A stretch of 64,000 nt of DNA. It comes from Clostridia bacterium. GTDB lineage: Bacteria > Bacillota > Limnochordia > DTU080 > RSA5. Below are positions 17,381 to 27,142 of this stretch, one piece after another (positions within the stretch are counted from its first letter, which is position 1; each line of letters opens with the position of its first letter). The DNA lies in the NCBI GenBank assembly GCA_002919235.1, contig PKEX01000017.1, forward strand, positions 1-64,000, read 5' to 3'. The notes below the pieces were generated by a model. The model saw only the letters and a list, made by a program, of their open reading frames with translations. It was not told where the DNA came from and searched no databases. The position numbers and the translations under genes were made by a program.

Positions 17381-20170
17381 ATGGACTACAGCAAGACGGT
17401 GCAGCTGCCGCAGACCGAGTTTCCCATGAGGGCGCGCCTTGCCGAGCGGGAGCCCCAGCGCCTCGAGGAGTGGGAGCGCAAGGGCCTCTACCGCAAGCTT
17501 CAAGAGCTGGGCAAGGCGGAAGGGCGGGAGCTTTTCGTCCTCCACGACGGGCCGCCCTTTGCCAACGGCCACATCCACCTGGGCACAGCCCTCAACAAGA
17601 CGTACAAGGACATGGTGGTCCGCTCCAAGTCGATGGACGGGTATTGGGCGCCCTACGTACCCGGCTGGGACACCCACGGCCTGCCCATCGAGTGGCAGCT
17701 CGTCCGGGAGCTGGGGGAAGAGGCGCGCCGCCAAGGAATCCTGGAATTTCGCAAGGCCTGCCGCGAGTACGCGCTCAAGTACGTGGAGATCCAGAAAGAG
17801 GAGTTTCGGCGCCTGGGCGTCTGGGGCGACTGGGACAACCCCTACCTGACGCTGAGCCCCGAGTACGAGGCGCGCCAGATCGAGGTCTTCGGCGAAATGG
17901 CCCGCAAGGGGTACATCTATAAGGGCCTCAAACCCGTCTACTGGTGCCCGACTTGCGAGACCGCGCTGGCCGAGGCGGAGATCGAGTACGACCAGCACCG
18001 CTCGCCCTCCATCTACGTGAAGTTTCCGGTGAGGGACGGGAAAGGGCGGCTGGCAGGCGACGCCAAGACGTCGTTCATCATCTGGACCACGACGCCGTGG
18101 ACCCTGCCGGCCAACTTGGCCATCGCCCTGCACCCCGACTTCGAGTACGTCCAGGTGGAGGTGGGCGGCGAGCGCTTCGTCCTGGCCCACGGGCTTCTCC
18201 CCCAGGTCGCGGCGAAGCTGGGCTGGGAGCGTTACCAGGAGCTGGCTCGCTTCAAGGGGAGCGAGCTCGAAGGGGTGGAAGCCTCGCACCCGTTCATCGA
18301 TCGGCCGTCCCCCATCATCCTGGCGGACTTCGTCACGCTGGAGCAGGGCAGCGGCTGCGTGCACATCGCGCCCGGCCACGGCCTTGAGGACTACGAGATC
18401 GGGCAGCGCTACGGCCTGGACATCCTGGCTCCGGTGGACGGGCGGGGCCGCTTTACGGAGGAGGCGGGCAAGTACGCCGGCCTCACCCTTGAGGAGGGGA
18501 ACCGGGCCATCACCCGGGACATGGAGGCCGACGGGACGCTCCTCCTGATGGAAGAGATCGAACACTCCTATCCGCACTGCTGGCGCTGCAAGAACCCGGT
18601 GGCGTTCCGCGCCACGGAGCAGTGGTTTGCCTCGGTGGAAGGGTTCCGGAAAGAAGCGCTGGCCGCGATCGACCGGGTGCAGTGGGTGCCGTCGTGGGGG
18701 ATCGACCGCATCCGCAGCATGGTGGCGGAGCGCAGCGACTGGTGCATCTCCCGGCAGAGGGCCTGGGGCGTACCCCTGCCCATCTTCTACTGCGAGGCGT
18801 GCGGGGAGACGCTGCTCAGCGAGGAGAGCATCCGGGCCGTGGCCGACCTGTTCCGGGCCGAGGGTTCCGACGCCTGGTACCGGCGGAGCGCCTCCGAGAT
18901 CCTTCCCGAAGGGACCGCATGCCCCAAGTGCGGCGGGCGCGAGTTTCGCAAGGAGAAGGACATCATGGACGTCTGGTTCGACTCCGGCTCCAGTCACGCG
19001 GCGGTGCTCGAGTCCCGGGAGGACCAGCGCTGGCCGGCCGACATGTATCTCGAGGGCTCGGATCAGCACCGCGGGTGGTTCCAGTCGTCGCTTCTCACCG
19101 CGGTGGCCACCCGGGGCGAGCCGCCGTACCGGGCGGTGCTCACCCACGGCTTCATCGTCGACGGCGAGGGGCGCAAGATGTCCAAGTCGCTGGGGAACGT
19201 CATCGCGCCGGACGAGGTGATCAAGAAATTCGGCGCGGACATTCTCCGGCTGTGGGCTTCGTCCGCCGACTACCGCGGCGATATCCGGGTCTCCTTTGAC
19301 ATCCTGGAGCAGATGGCGGAGGTGTACCGCAGGATCCGCAACACGGCCCGCTTCCTCCTGGGCAACCTGCACGATTTCGACCCGCAAAAGGACCGGATCC
19401 CGCTGGAGGAGATGGAGGAGCTGGACCGCTGGGCGGTGCGGCGGGCGTACCGCCTGCTGGACCGCTGCGTCAAGGCGTACCGGGAGTACGCGTTCCACAT
19501 CGTCCACCAGCAGGTGCACAACTTCTGCGCCGTCGACATGGGCGGGTTCTACCTCGACGTGATCAAGGACCGCCTCTACTGCGACGCGCCGGCCGCTCGC
19601 ACCCGCCGCTCCTCCCAGAGCGCGCTGGCCGAGATCCTGACGATCCTGGTGAAGCTCATCGCCCCGATCCTGGTCTTCACCGCCGACGAGATCTGGGAGC
19701 ACATGCCGGAGGGGCTCAAGGAAGCCGAGAGCGTCCACCTGACCCGCTGGCCCAAGGTGGAGCTGGAGAGCGATCCCGCCTTCGACCAGCGCTGGGAGCG
19801 GCTGCTCGCGGTGCGCCGGGTGGTCGCCCGCGCGCTGGAGCGGGCCCGGAACGAGAAGCTCATCGGCTCTTCGCAAGAGGCGGCGGTGGTCCTCGAGGTG
19901 TCCGCGGCCGACTACGCGCAGCTCAGCCCGCTGGAGGACCAGCTGGCGGCGCTCTTCATCGTCTCCGAGGTGACGCTGGTCTCCGGCCCGTCCGGGGCGG
20001 AAGGCGCCGTGGTGGAGCAGGACGGGGAGACGGTGGTCCGGGTCCTGCGGGCGGCGGGCGAGAAGTGCCAGCGCTGCTGGCGCTACCGCCGGGACGTGGG
20101 CGAGGATGCCGGCCACCCCACGCTCTGCCGGCGGTGCAGCCACGTGGTGCGGGCGCACTACGGCGGCTGA
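17381..20170 (+). CDS. ileS: Isoleucine--tRNA ligase
   Basis: The 929-residue class I synthetase charges tRNA-Ile. It has the HIGH-type motif GHIHLG near residue 67, the KMSKS loop GRKMSKSLGN near 602, the editing domain between them (FIIWTTTPWTLPANLA) and the C-terminal zinc-binding CQRCWRYR and CRRC. The length and zinc finger fit the bacterial type common in Bacillota. The ATG at 17381 has a GGAG site and follows the T-box by about 50 bases. It converges with hemL at a perfect hairpin. Confidence 0.97.
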   Translation: MDYSKTVQLPQTEFPMRARLAEREPQRLEEWERKGLYRKLQELGKAEGRELFVLHDGPPFANGHIHLGTALNKTYKDMVVRSKSMDGYWAPYVPGWDTHGLPIEWQLVRELGEEARRQGILEFRKACREYALKYVEIQKEEFRRLGVWGDWDNPYLTLSPEYEARQIEVFGEMARKGYIYKGLKPVYWCPTCETALAEAEIEYDQHRSPSIYVKFPVRDGKGRLAGDAKTSFIIWTTTPWTLPANLAIALHPDFEYVQVEVGGERFVLAHGLLPQVAAKLGWERYQELARFKGSELEGVEASHPFIDRPSPIILADFVTLEQGSGCVHIAPGHGLEDYEIGQRYGLDILAPVDGRGRFTEEAGKYAGLTLEEGNRAITRDMEADGTLLLMEEIEHSYPHCWRCKNPVAFRATEQWFASVEGFRKEALAAIDRVQWVPSWGIDRIRSMVAERSDWCISRQRAWGVPLPIFYCEACGETLLSEESIRAVADLFRAEGSDAWYRRSASEILPEGTACPKCGGREFRKEKDIMDVWFDSGSSHAAVLESREDQRWPADMYLEGSDQHRGWFQSSLLTAVATRGEPPYRAVLTHGFIVDGEGRKMSKSLGNVIAPDEVIKKFGADILRLWASSADYRGDIRVSFDILEQMAEVYRRIRNTARFLLGNLHDFDPQKDRIPLEEMEELDRWAVRRAYRLLDRCVKAYREYAFHIVHQQVHNFCAVDMGGFYLDVIKDRLYCDAPAARTRRSSQSALAEILTILVKLIAPILVFTADEIWEHMPEGLKEAESVHLTRWPKVELESDPAFDQRWERLLAVRRVVARALERARNEKLIGSSQEAAVVLEVSAADYAQLSPLEDQLAALFIVSEVTLVSGPSGAEGAVVEQDGETVVRVLRAAGEKCQRCWRYRRDVGEDAGHPTLCRRCSHVVRAHYGG

Positions 20171-20196
20171 TGTACAAGCCCCGGCGGGAGAACGAG

Positions 20197-20226
20197 CGAG
20201 GGGTACCGCGTCAGCGGTACCCCTCG
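20197..20226. terminator. Perfect hairpin at the ileS/hemL convergence, with the hemL stop in its loop
   Basis: Arms 20197-20209 and 20214-20226 pair perfectly over 13 bp. The 4-base loop contains the hemL stop codon (complement of 20211-20213) and the right arm encodes the last hemL residues. No T run is present. Confidence 0.6.
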
Positions 20227-21548
20227 GCTGCCATTTGGCGAAACGCGTCGTCCACCGCCTCCAAGGTGATTTCGATGTCCCTTTCGGTGTGGGCGGCGGA
20301 GATGAACCACGCCTCGTACTTGGACGGGGCGGTCATGATCCCCCGCTCGAGCAGGAGGCGGAAGAAGCGGGCCAGGTGCCCGGACGGCGCCTGTTCGGCC
20401 TCGGCAAAATGGGAGGCCGGCCGCGGGAGAAAGAAGGGGCTGAGCGCTCCCTTGAAGCGGCCGATGGAGAGGGTGATGCCATGCCGGTGGGCCGCTTCTT
20501 GCATCCCTTGGGCCAGCATCGCGGCGAGGCGGTCCAGCCGGGAGTACAGGCCGGGGTCTTCCCGCAAGGCCTCCAGGCAGGCCAGGCCGGCGGCCATGGA
20601 GACCGGGTTGCCGGAGAGGGTGCCGTCCTGGTAGACGCCCCCCAGCGGCGCCACTACCGACATCACCTCTTTCCGGCCGCCGTAGGCGCCGATGGGAAGC
20701 CCGCCGCCGATCACCTTCCCCAGCGTGTACAGGTCGGCCTCGAGGCCGAAATACTGCCCGATCGACCCGTACTGGAAGCGGAACGCGGTGATCACTTCGT
20801 CCCAGATCACCAGGCTCCCGTGGGCGCGCGCCAGGCGGTGGACGGCCTCCATGAATTCCCGGGTGGGCTCCACGATGCCGAAATTGCCGGTGACCGGCTC
20901 CAGCAGCGCGCAGGCGATCTCGTTTCCGTGCCGGGAGAAGGCCTCTTCCAGCTTCTCCGTGTCGTTGTACGGAATGGAGATGACGTCTTGCGCCACGCCC
21001 CGGGGCACCCCGAGGCTTTCGTCGATCCCCAGGGTGGAGGAGCCCGACCCGGCCGAGACCAGCACTGGATCGGAGTGCCCGTGGTACGCGCCGTCAAACT
21101 TGAGGATCTTCTCCCTGCCGGTATATCCCCGGGCCACCCGGAGAGCGGTCATCACCGCCTCCGTCCCCGAAGCGGTGAAGCGGACCAGTTCCATCTGAGG
21201 GATGGCCTCGTGGATCGCTTCCGCCATCCGCACTTCGGCTTCGGTAGGGGCCCCGTACACGCTTCCCCGGGTGACGGCCTCCTGCACGGCCTTGACCACC
21301 TTGGGGTGGGCGTGTCCCAAGATCATAGCGCCGTATGCAGCCAGGTAGTCGATGTAGCGGTTGCCGTCGGCGTCGTAGAGGTAGGCGCCCTCTCCCCGGG
21401 CGATGAACGCCGGAGCGCCTCCCCCGACGGCCGCGTACGAGCGGGACGGCGAGTTGACCCCTCCCGCGATGCGCGCGAGCGCGCGCCGGAAAAGCTCCTC
21501 GGAGCGATGGAAGTTCACGAGAATACGCGCCCTCCTGTCGGTTTTCAT
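20211..21548 (-). CDS. hemL: Glutamate-1-semialdehyde 2,1-aminomutase
   Basis: The 445-residue PLP enzyme converts glutamate-1-semialdehyde to 5-aminolevulinate, the tetrapyrrole precursor. It contains NSPSRSYAAVGGGAPAF, the FTASGTEAVMTALRVARG segment, FDGAYHGHSD, DEVITAFRF and the PLP-binding Lys in TLGKVIGGGLPIGAYGG. The length matches the GsaB/HemL class of Bacillota. No other heme genes lie in the window. The ATG at 21548 follows a GAGGGCGG site. It is divergent from the DUF5665 gene. Confidence 0.93.
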   Translation of the reverse strand: MKTDRRARILVNFHRSEELFRRALARIAGGVNSPSRSYAAVGGGAPAFIARGEGAYLYDADGNRYIDYLAAYGAMILGHAHPKVVKAVQEAVTRGSVYGAPTEAEVRMAEAIHEAIPQMELVRFTASGTEAVMTALRVARGYTGREKILKFDGAYHGHSDPVLVSAGSGSSTLGIDESLGVPRGVAQDVISIPYNDTEKLEEAFSRHGNEIACALLEPVTGNFGIVEPTREFMEAVHRLARAHGSLVIWDEVITAFRFQYGSIGQYFGLEADLYTLGKVIGGGLPIGAYGGRKEVMSVVAPLGGVYQDGTLSGNPVSMAAGLACLEALREDPGLYSRLDRLAAMLAQGMQEAAHRHGITLSIGRFKGALSPFFLPRPASHFAEAEQAPSGHLARFFRLLLERGIMTAPSKYEAWFISAAHTERDIEITLEAVDDAFRQMAAEGYR

Positions 21549-21642
21549 CCGCCCTCTTTTTTGCCGGAAAGCGCTGCGCCCCCTCCCGCGGGATAGAGCT
21601 GCTCCCGCCAGGAGATGCTTAGCTCAAAGCGAGGAGAGCGCG

Positions 21643-21948
21643 GTGACGGCGGACGGCAGACCTCTCTGGGTGGACTCGCTCCTGGAAAAGCTGGAACGGA
21701 CCATCGAAGGCCTGGACAAGGCAGGCATCGCTGAATGGGTGGAGCTCTTCCGCCACCCCCGCCGGCTGCTGCTGCTCAATTTCGTCTCCGGGGTGGCGCG
21801 GGGCTTTGGCATCGGCATCGGGTTCACCGTGGTGAGCGCGCTCTTCTTGCTCCTGTTGGGCAGGATCGCCCAGCTGAACCTTCCCATCATCGGCGAGTTT
21901 CTCGGCGACCTGGTGCGGTTGGTACAGCTGGAGCTGAAAGGCTTTTGA
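21643..21948 (+). CDS. DUF5665-type small membrane protein
   Basis: This 101-residue protein has an amphipathic N-terminus (LLEKLERTIEGLDKAGIAEW), the segment FRHPRRLLLLNFVSGVARGF and one strong membrane helix (IGFTVVSALFLLLLGRIAQL), then a short tail. The arrangement matches the DUF5665 family found in Bacillota, of unknown function. The GTG at 21643 follows GAGGAG by 6 bases. A DksA-type gene starts 20 bases downstream, so they are probably co-transcribed, with lspA and rluD following. Confidence 0.7.
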   Translation: MTADGRPLWVDSLLEKLERTIEGLDKAGIAEWVELFRHPRRLLLLNFVSGVARGFGIGIGFTVVSALFLLLLGRIAQLNLPIIGEFLGDLVRLVQLELKGF

Positions 21949-21968
21949 CCCGGGGAGGAGGCGGTGGG

Positions 21969-22520
21969 GTGGATTCGCTGGACCTAGAGCGGTACCGCCG
22001 GGCGCTGGAAGCGACGCGGCAGGAGCAGTTGGCCCGGCTGAAGACGCTGCGCGGCGAGGGGCTGGGCGACGCCGCGCAAGAAGCGGCCCGGGAGCTCTCC
22101 TCCTACGACCAGCACCCGGCCGACCAAGGGACGGAGACGTTCGAGCGGGAGAAGGACACGGGCTTTGAAGCAGCGGCCCGGGGCATCCTGGAGCAGATCG
22201 ACGAGGCTCTGGGCCGGATGGAGGCTGGGCTTTACGGGATCTGCGCCGCGTGCGGGGAGCCCATCGACCCGGCCCGGCTCGACGCGCTGCCGTACGCGTT
22301 GCGCTGCGCCCCGTGCGAAGCGGCGGTAGAGGAACGGCGGCGCCGGGTCGTCGAGGCGGCCGCGGCGCCGCCCTCGTTCATGCGGGGGTTCGGGGCCGGG
22401 GTGGACCGGGTGGCCTTTGACGGGGAGGAGACGTGGGAGGATCTGGCCCGCTACGGCACGGCCAACACGCTCCAGGACGTCCCCGAGGATCCGGAATGGG
22501 AGGGCGAGGAGAAGGGCTGA
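21969..22520 (+). CDS. TraR/DksA-type zinc-finger protein (YteA-like)
   Basis: The 183-residue protein has a coiled-coil N-terminus with the Bacillota YteA-like motif YDQHPADQGTETFEREKD, then a DksA zinc finger with two Cys pairs (CAACGEPID and CAPCE). A C-terminal extension with charged and Gly segments follows. DksA relatives bind RNA polymerase through the secondary channel; the role of the Bacillota branch is not settled. The GTG at 21969 follows GGGGAGGAGGCGG. Next comes lspA, as often seen in Bacillota. Confidence 0.85.
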   Translation: MDSLDLERYRRALEATRQEQLARLKTLRGEGLGDAAQEAARELSSYDQHPADQGTETFEREKDTGFEAAARGILEQIDEALGRMEAGLYGICAACGEPIDPARLDALPYALRCAPCEAAVEERRRRVVEAAAAPPSFMRGFGAGVDRVAFDGEETWEDLARYGTANTLQDVPEDPEWEGEEKG

Positions 22521-22616
22521 CGGGGAGCCGGGCTCCCGAAAGATATGGTAGAATGATGGCGCGCCCGCGAGAGCCGGCGCAGCGGATCACCCGTTGTTTA
22601 CGGAGGTCTTGGGCTT

Positions 22617-23084
22617 TTGCGGTACGCCATCCTGGGAGCGGCCGTGGTCCTCGCGGACCAAGCCACCAAGCATTGGGTGCGGGCGGCGCTGCCCGTCGAC
22701 GGCTCGCGCCCCCTCGTCCCCGGTTTCATTCACCTCACCCACGTGCACAACACGGGGGCCGCATTTGGCCTTTTTCGCGGCCAGACCCCGTGGCTCATCG
22801 CGGCCGCGGTCCTGGCGCTCGGGCTGGCCGTAGCTTTTCGCAAAGCGATTGCCCGGGAGCCCGCGGCGGTCCAGGCCGGGTGCGCGCTGGGGCTCGGCGG
22901 CGCGGTGGGCAACCTCATCGACCGGGTCGCCCGGGGGTACGTGACGGATTTTATCGACCTTCGGGTGTGGCCGGTGTTTAACCTGGCCGACGCGGCCATC
23001 GTGGTGGGCGCCTTGGTCCTGGCTTGGGGGATCCTGACGGGTCCCCGCACGCCGGAGGAGAAGGGGCGAGAGGCCCATGGCTGA
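22617..23084 (+). CDS. lspA: Lipoprotein signal peptidase II
   Basis: LspA cleaves the signal peptide of lipoproteins at the lipidated Cys in the membrane. The 155-residue protein has four hydrophobic helices and all family boxes: LADQATKHW, HNTGAAFG, GGAVGNLIDR, VTDFIDLRVWPVFNLADAAI. The catalytic Asp pair lies in the last two boxes. The start is TTG at 22617, 10 bases after CGGAGG. Its end overlaps rluD by 8 bases. Confidence 0.93.
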   Translation: MRYAILGAAVVLADQATKHWVRAALPVDGSRPLVPGFIHLTHVHNTGAAFGLFRGQTPWLIAAAVLALGLAVAFRKAIAREPAAVQAGCALGLGGAVGNLIDRVARGYVTDFIDLRVWPVFNLADAAIVVGALVLAWGILTGPRTPEEKGREAHG

Positions 23085-24045
23085 TCGGCGGCGGCTCGAG
23101 CCTGAGCCGGCAGGGCCGGCCGACACCGCGGAGCGCCTGCGGGTGCGGGTGGAGGCGGGCGGCCAGCGCCTGGACGTGTGGCTGCTGGGCCTGGACGCCG
23201 TTCCTACCCGCACGTTCGCCCGGCGGTTGATCGACGAAGGGCGGGTGTGGGTCAACGGCCGCCCGCCTTCCAAAGCCGGGCAGAAGGTGCGGGCCGGCGA
23301 CGAGGTGGAGATTGCGCTGCCGCCGCCCGAGCCCGAGTTCGCGGAGCCCGAAGCGATTCCCCTGGAAATTGTGTACGAGGACCGCCACCTCTTGGTGGTG
23401 AACAAGCCGGCGGGCATGGTGGTGCACCCCGCGCCGGGCCACCCGTCGGGGACGCTGGTCAACGCCCTCCTCCACCGGGTGCCTGACCTGCCCTCCGCCA
23501 GGGGCGTAAAACGCCCCGGCATCGTGCACCGCCTGGACAAGGAGACCTCGGGCCTCTTGGTGGTGGCGAAGACCTGGGAGAGTCTCATCGCGCTGGTCAA
23601 GCAGATGAAAGAAAGAAGGATCACCCGCCGCTACCGGGCGCTGGTGCACGGGGTGGTGCAGGTGGACGCAGGGACGGTGGACGCCCCCATCGGGCGGCAC
23701 CCGGTCAAGCGGCAGCAGATGGCGGTGGTTCCGTCGGGCCGGCCGGCGGTCACACACTTTCAGGTGCTGGAGCGGTTTGAGGACGCTACCTATCTTTCGT
23801 TGGAATTGGATACCGGGCGGACGCACCAGATTCGGGTGCACATGGCGTTCCTGGGCCATCCGGTCATCGGGGACGACAAGTACGGTAGCGGGGATTCTCA
23901 CTTAATCGAAAGCGGCCACGCCCTGCACGCGGCCGAGCTGATCTTCGACCACCCCGTCACCGGAGAGCACCTGGCGTTTCGCGCCCCGCTGCCGCCGGCG
24001 TTCGAAGCGTGCCTCGCGCGGCTGAGGAGCAAGGCGAGAGGATAG
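23077..24045 (+). CDS. rluD: 23S rRNA pseudouridine synthase, RluD family
   Basis: The 322-residue enzyme isomerises uridines in 23S rRNA. It has an N-terminal S4 RNA-binding domain (RTFARRLIDEGRVWVNGRP), then the catalytic domain with GIVHRLDKETSGLLVVAK, in which the Asp is the nucleophile, and DTGRTHQIRVHMAFLGHPVIGD. It follows lspA with an 8-base overlap, the usual Bacillota lspA-rluD pair. Which uridines it modifies cannot be read from sequence. Confidence 0.93.
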   Translation: MADRRRLEPEPAGPADTAERLRVRVEAGGQRLDVWLLGLDAVPTRTFARRLIDEGRVWVNGRPPSKAGQKVRAGDEVEIALPPPEPEFAEPEAIPLEIVYEDRHLLVVNKPAGMVVHPAPGHPSGTLVNALLHRVPDLPSARGVKRPGIVHRLDKETSGLLVVAKTWESLIALVKQMKERRITRRYRALVHGVVQVDAGTVDAPIGRHPVKRQQMAVVPSGRPAVTHFQVLERFEDATYLSLELDTGRTHQIRVHMAFLGHPVIGDDKYGSGDSHLIESGHALHAAELIFDHPVTGEHLAFRAPLPPAFEACLARLRSKARG

Positions 24046-24053
24046 TGACGTTC

Positions 24054-24096
24054 GCGCCGCCGCCCTCTTGACGAAGGGCGGCGGCGCTGTTAAGAT
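24054..24096 (+). promoter_or_regulatory. Promoter of the pyr operon embedded in a hairpin
   Basis: TTGACG (24068-24073) and TAAGAT (24091-24096) are 17 bases apart. The -35 box lies almost entirely in the 8-base loop of a perfect 13-bp GC hairpin (24054-24066 with 24075-24087), whose 3' arm forms the spacer. The hairpin may terminate rluD transcripts while the same DNA starts pyr transcripts. Confidence 0.75.
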
Positions 24097-24141
24097 GTTC
24101 TAGAAAAAAATCGAACAGGAATGGGAAACACGCTGCACGTT

Positions 24142-24835
<694 letters not shown>

Positions 24836-24890
24836 CGCCCGCACCGGAGGTTAACGCCAGGACGACGCATTTGAGGAGGTTTCTCCAGCT

Positions 24891-26201
24891 ATGTCGAATC
24901 GCGCGGTGTATGACGTCCACGAAGTGCCTCCCCTGGCACAGATGATTCCCCTCTCCGTCCAGCACCTCTTCGCCATGTTCGGCGCGACGGTGCTGGTGCC
25001 GATCCTGACGGGAATGAACCCGTCGCTGGCCCTGCTCACGTCCGGCCTCGGCACCCTCTTGTTCCAACTCTTCACCCGCGGGAAGGTCCCGGCCTACCTG
25101 GGATCCAGCTTCGCCTACATCGCTCCTATCATCGCGGTCCAGAGCACCCTGGGAAGCGAGCGCTGGCTGGGCGCGGCGCAGGGCGCCATCATCGTCGTGG
25201 GTCTGGTGTATGCGGCGGTGGCGTTGATCATCGCCAAGGCGGGCACCGACTGGCTCGACCGGGTAATGCCGCCGGTGGTGATCGGCTCGGTCATCGTGGT
25301 CATCGGGATGGGCCTGGCCCCGGTAGGCATCCAGATGGCCGGGCTTTGCACGGGCGCTGAGTGCGGAAAGGAGTTCGTCTCCATCGCTCAAACGGACGTG
25401 CAGATCGCCCTGGTCACGCTGGCGGCGACCATCGTCGCCGCGGTGATCCTGCGGGGCTTCTTCGCCGTCATCCCCGTCCTCATCGGCATCGTGGCGGGCT
25501 ATCTCTACGCGGCGCTGGTGGGCGCGGTGGACTTTGAACCGCTGCGGGCCGCGGCGTGGATCGGGCTTCCCTGGGCCACTGGCGGCTATGCCCTCCCCAC
25601 GTTTGACTGGGTGGCCATCAGCCTGGTCGTCCCTGCGGCCATGGTGACCATCGCGGAGCACCTGGGCGACGTCTTCGTCCTCAGCAAAGTGGTGGGCCGG
25701 GAGTTTTACAAGGAGCCGGGTCTCACCCGCACGCTGCTGGGCGACGGCTTGGCCACCAGCCTGGCCGGTCTTTTGGGCGGCCCGCCCAACACCACCTACG
25801 GCGAGAATGTGGGCGTCCTGGCCATCACCCGGGTGTACAGCACGGCGGTGATCGGCCTGGCCGCCGTCTTCGCGATCCTGCTCGCCTTTGTGCCCAAGCT
25901 CGGGGCGTTCCTCCAGACCATCCCGACGCCGGTGATGGGCGGCATCAGCCTGGTCCTCTTCGGCATCATCGCCTCGTCGGGCATCCGCACTCTGGTGGAA
26001 AGCGGCATCGACTTCGGCGACAAGCGGAACCTCATCATCGCCTCGGTGGTGCTGGGCATCGGGATCGGCGGCGCCGAGCTGGGCTTTGGCCGCGTGACCT
26101 TCTCCGGGATGGCCCTCGCGGCGCTGGTGGGGGTCGTCCTCAACCTGCTCCTCCCGGATGTGAACGGCGCCGCGAAGCGGAGGGAGGAGGCGGCCCTTTG
26201 A
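24891..26201 (+). CDS. pyrP: Uracil permease
   Basis: The 436-residue NCS2-family transporter probably imports uracil with protons. Family segments include the start [59 protein letters not shown] with the substrate-binding Glu, and [20 protein letters not shown]. The ATG at 24891 has a GAGGAGG site. Position after pyrR matches the Bacillus operon. Its TGA overlaps the TTG start of pyrB. Confidence 0.93.
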   Translation: MSNRAVYDVHEVPPLAQMIPLSVQHLFAMFGATVLVPILTGMNPSLALLTSGLGTLLFQLFTRGKVPAYLGSSFAYIAPIIAVQSTLGSERWLGAAQGAIIVVGLVYAAVALIIAKAGTDWLDRVMPPVVIGSVIVVIGMGLAPVGIQMAGLCTGAECGKEFVSIAQTDVQIALVTLAATIVAAVILRGFFAVIPVLIGIVAGYLYAALVGAVDFEPLRAAAWIGLPWATGGYALPTFDWVAISLVVPAAMVTIAEHLGDVFVLSKVVGREFYKEPGLTRTLLGDGLATSLAGLLGGPPNTTYGENVGVLAITRVYSTAVIGLAAVFAILLAFVPKLGAFLQTIPTPVMGGISLVLFGIIASSGIRTLVESGIDFGDKRNLIIASVVLGIGIGGAELGFGRVTFSGMALAALVGVVLNLLLPDVNGAAKRREEAAL

Positions 26202-27142
26202 GCCTGCGGCACAAGGATTTGCTCAGCCTGGCCCAGCTGTCCCGGGAGGAGATCGAGCTCGTCCTGGACACCGCCGAGGCGTGCAAGCAAATCTTTGACC
26301 GCCCGGTGAAGAAGTTCCCCACCTTGAGGGGGAAGGTGGTGGTCAACCTCTTCTACGAGGCCAGCACCCGGACCCGCACCTCGTTTGAGCTGGCGGGCAA
26401 ATGGATGAGCGCCGACGTGGTGAACTTCACGGCCTCCACCAGCAGCGTGATGAAGGGAGAGAGCCTCTCCGACACCGCGAAGACCCTGGAGGCGCTGGGG
26501 GCCGACATCATCGTGATCCGCCACCGCTCCCCGGGCGCAGCGCACTTGGTGGCCCGGGCCGTCCGCTCCCGGGTGATCAACGCCGGGGACGGCGCCCACG
26601 AGCACCCGACCCAGGCGCTGCTCGACCTCTTCACCATCCGGGAGAAGAAGGGGCGCCTCGACGGGCTCACGGTCACCATCGTCGGCGACATCCTGCACAG
26701 CCGGGTGGCCCGTTCGCAGATCATCGGCTTGAGCCGGATGGGCGCCCGGGTCCGGGTAGCAGGGCCGCCGACCCTCATCCCGGCGGGCCTCGAGCAGCGG
26801 GGCGTGGAGGTCTACCACCGGCTGGAGCCGGCCATCGACGGCGCGGACGTCATCAACGTGCTCCGCATTCAGCGGGAGCGGCAGGCGAAAGGGCTTTTCC
26901 CCTCCATCCGGGAGTACGTCCGCCTTTACGGCCTCACCCGGGAACGGCTGGCCGCAGCCAAGGAGGACGTCCTGGTGATGCACCCGGGGCCCGCCAACCT
27001 GGGCGTGGAGATCGCGCAGGACGTGGTCGAAGACCCGCGCTCGGCAGTGCGGGAGCAGGTGACCAACGGCGTCGCCGTCCGCATGGCCCTGCTCTACCTC
27101 ATGTCGGGAGGGGACGCGCGTGAGCTGCAAAGTGCTGGTTAA
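26198..27142 (+). CDS. pyrB: Aspartate carbamoyltransferase catalytic subunit
   Basis: PyrB joins carbamoyl phosphate and aspartate, the committed step to pyrimidines. The 314-residue enzyme retains the residues I can check: [18 protein letters not shown] with Ser and Lys of the 80s loop, the RHRSPGA Arg, [18 protein letters not shown] and VLRIQRER. Near the end, [11 protein letters not shown] has Leu where Arg is common. The start is TTG, overlapping the pyrP stop, behind AGGGAGGAGG. The next gene begins 23 bases before its end. It appears active, unlike CarA and PyrC in the same operon. Confidence 0.94.
   Translation: MSLRHKDLLSLAQLSREEIELVLDTAEACKQIFDRPVKKFPTLRGKVVVNLFYEASTRTRTSFELAGKWMSADVVNFTASTSSVMKGESLSDTAKTLEALGADIIVIRHRSPGAAHLVARAVRSRVINAGDGAHEHPTQALLDLFTIREKKGRLDGLTVTIVGDILHSRVARSQIIGLSRMGARVRVAGPPTLIPAGLEQRGVEVYHRLEPAIDGADVINVLRIQRERQAKGLFPSIREYVRLYGLTRERLAAAKEDVLVMHPGPANLGVEIAQDVVEDPRSAVREQVTNGVAVRMALLYLMSGGDARELQSAG

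Noticed and set aside
17270-20158. Long minus-strand open frame antisense to ileS
   Set aside because: It mirrors ileS codon by codon, has no start signal or family motif, and such frames are common opposite GC-rich genes. The same applies to the frame opposite the calcium pump (57544-60084).
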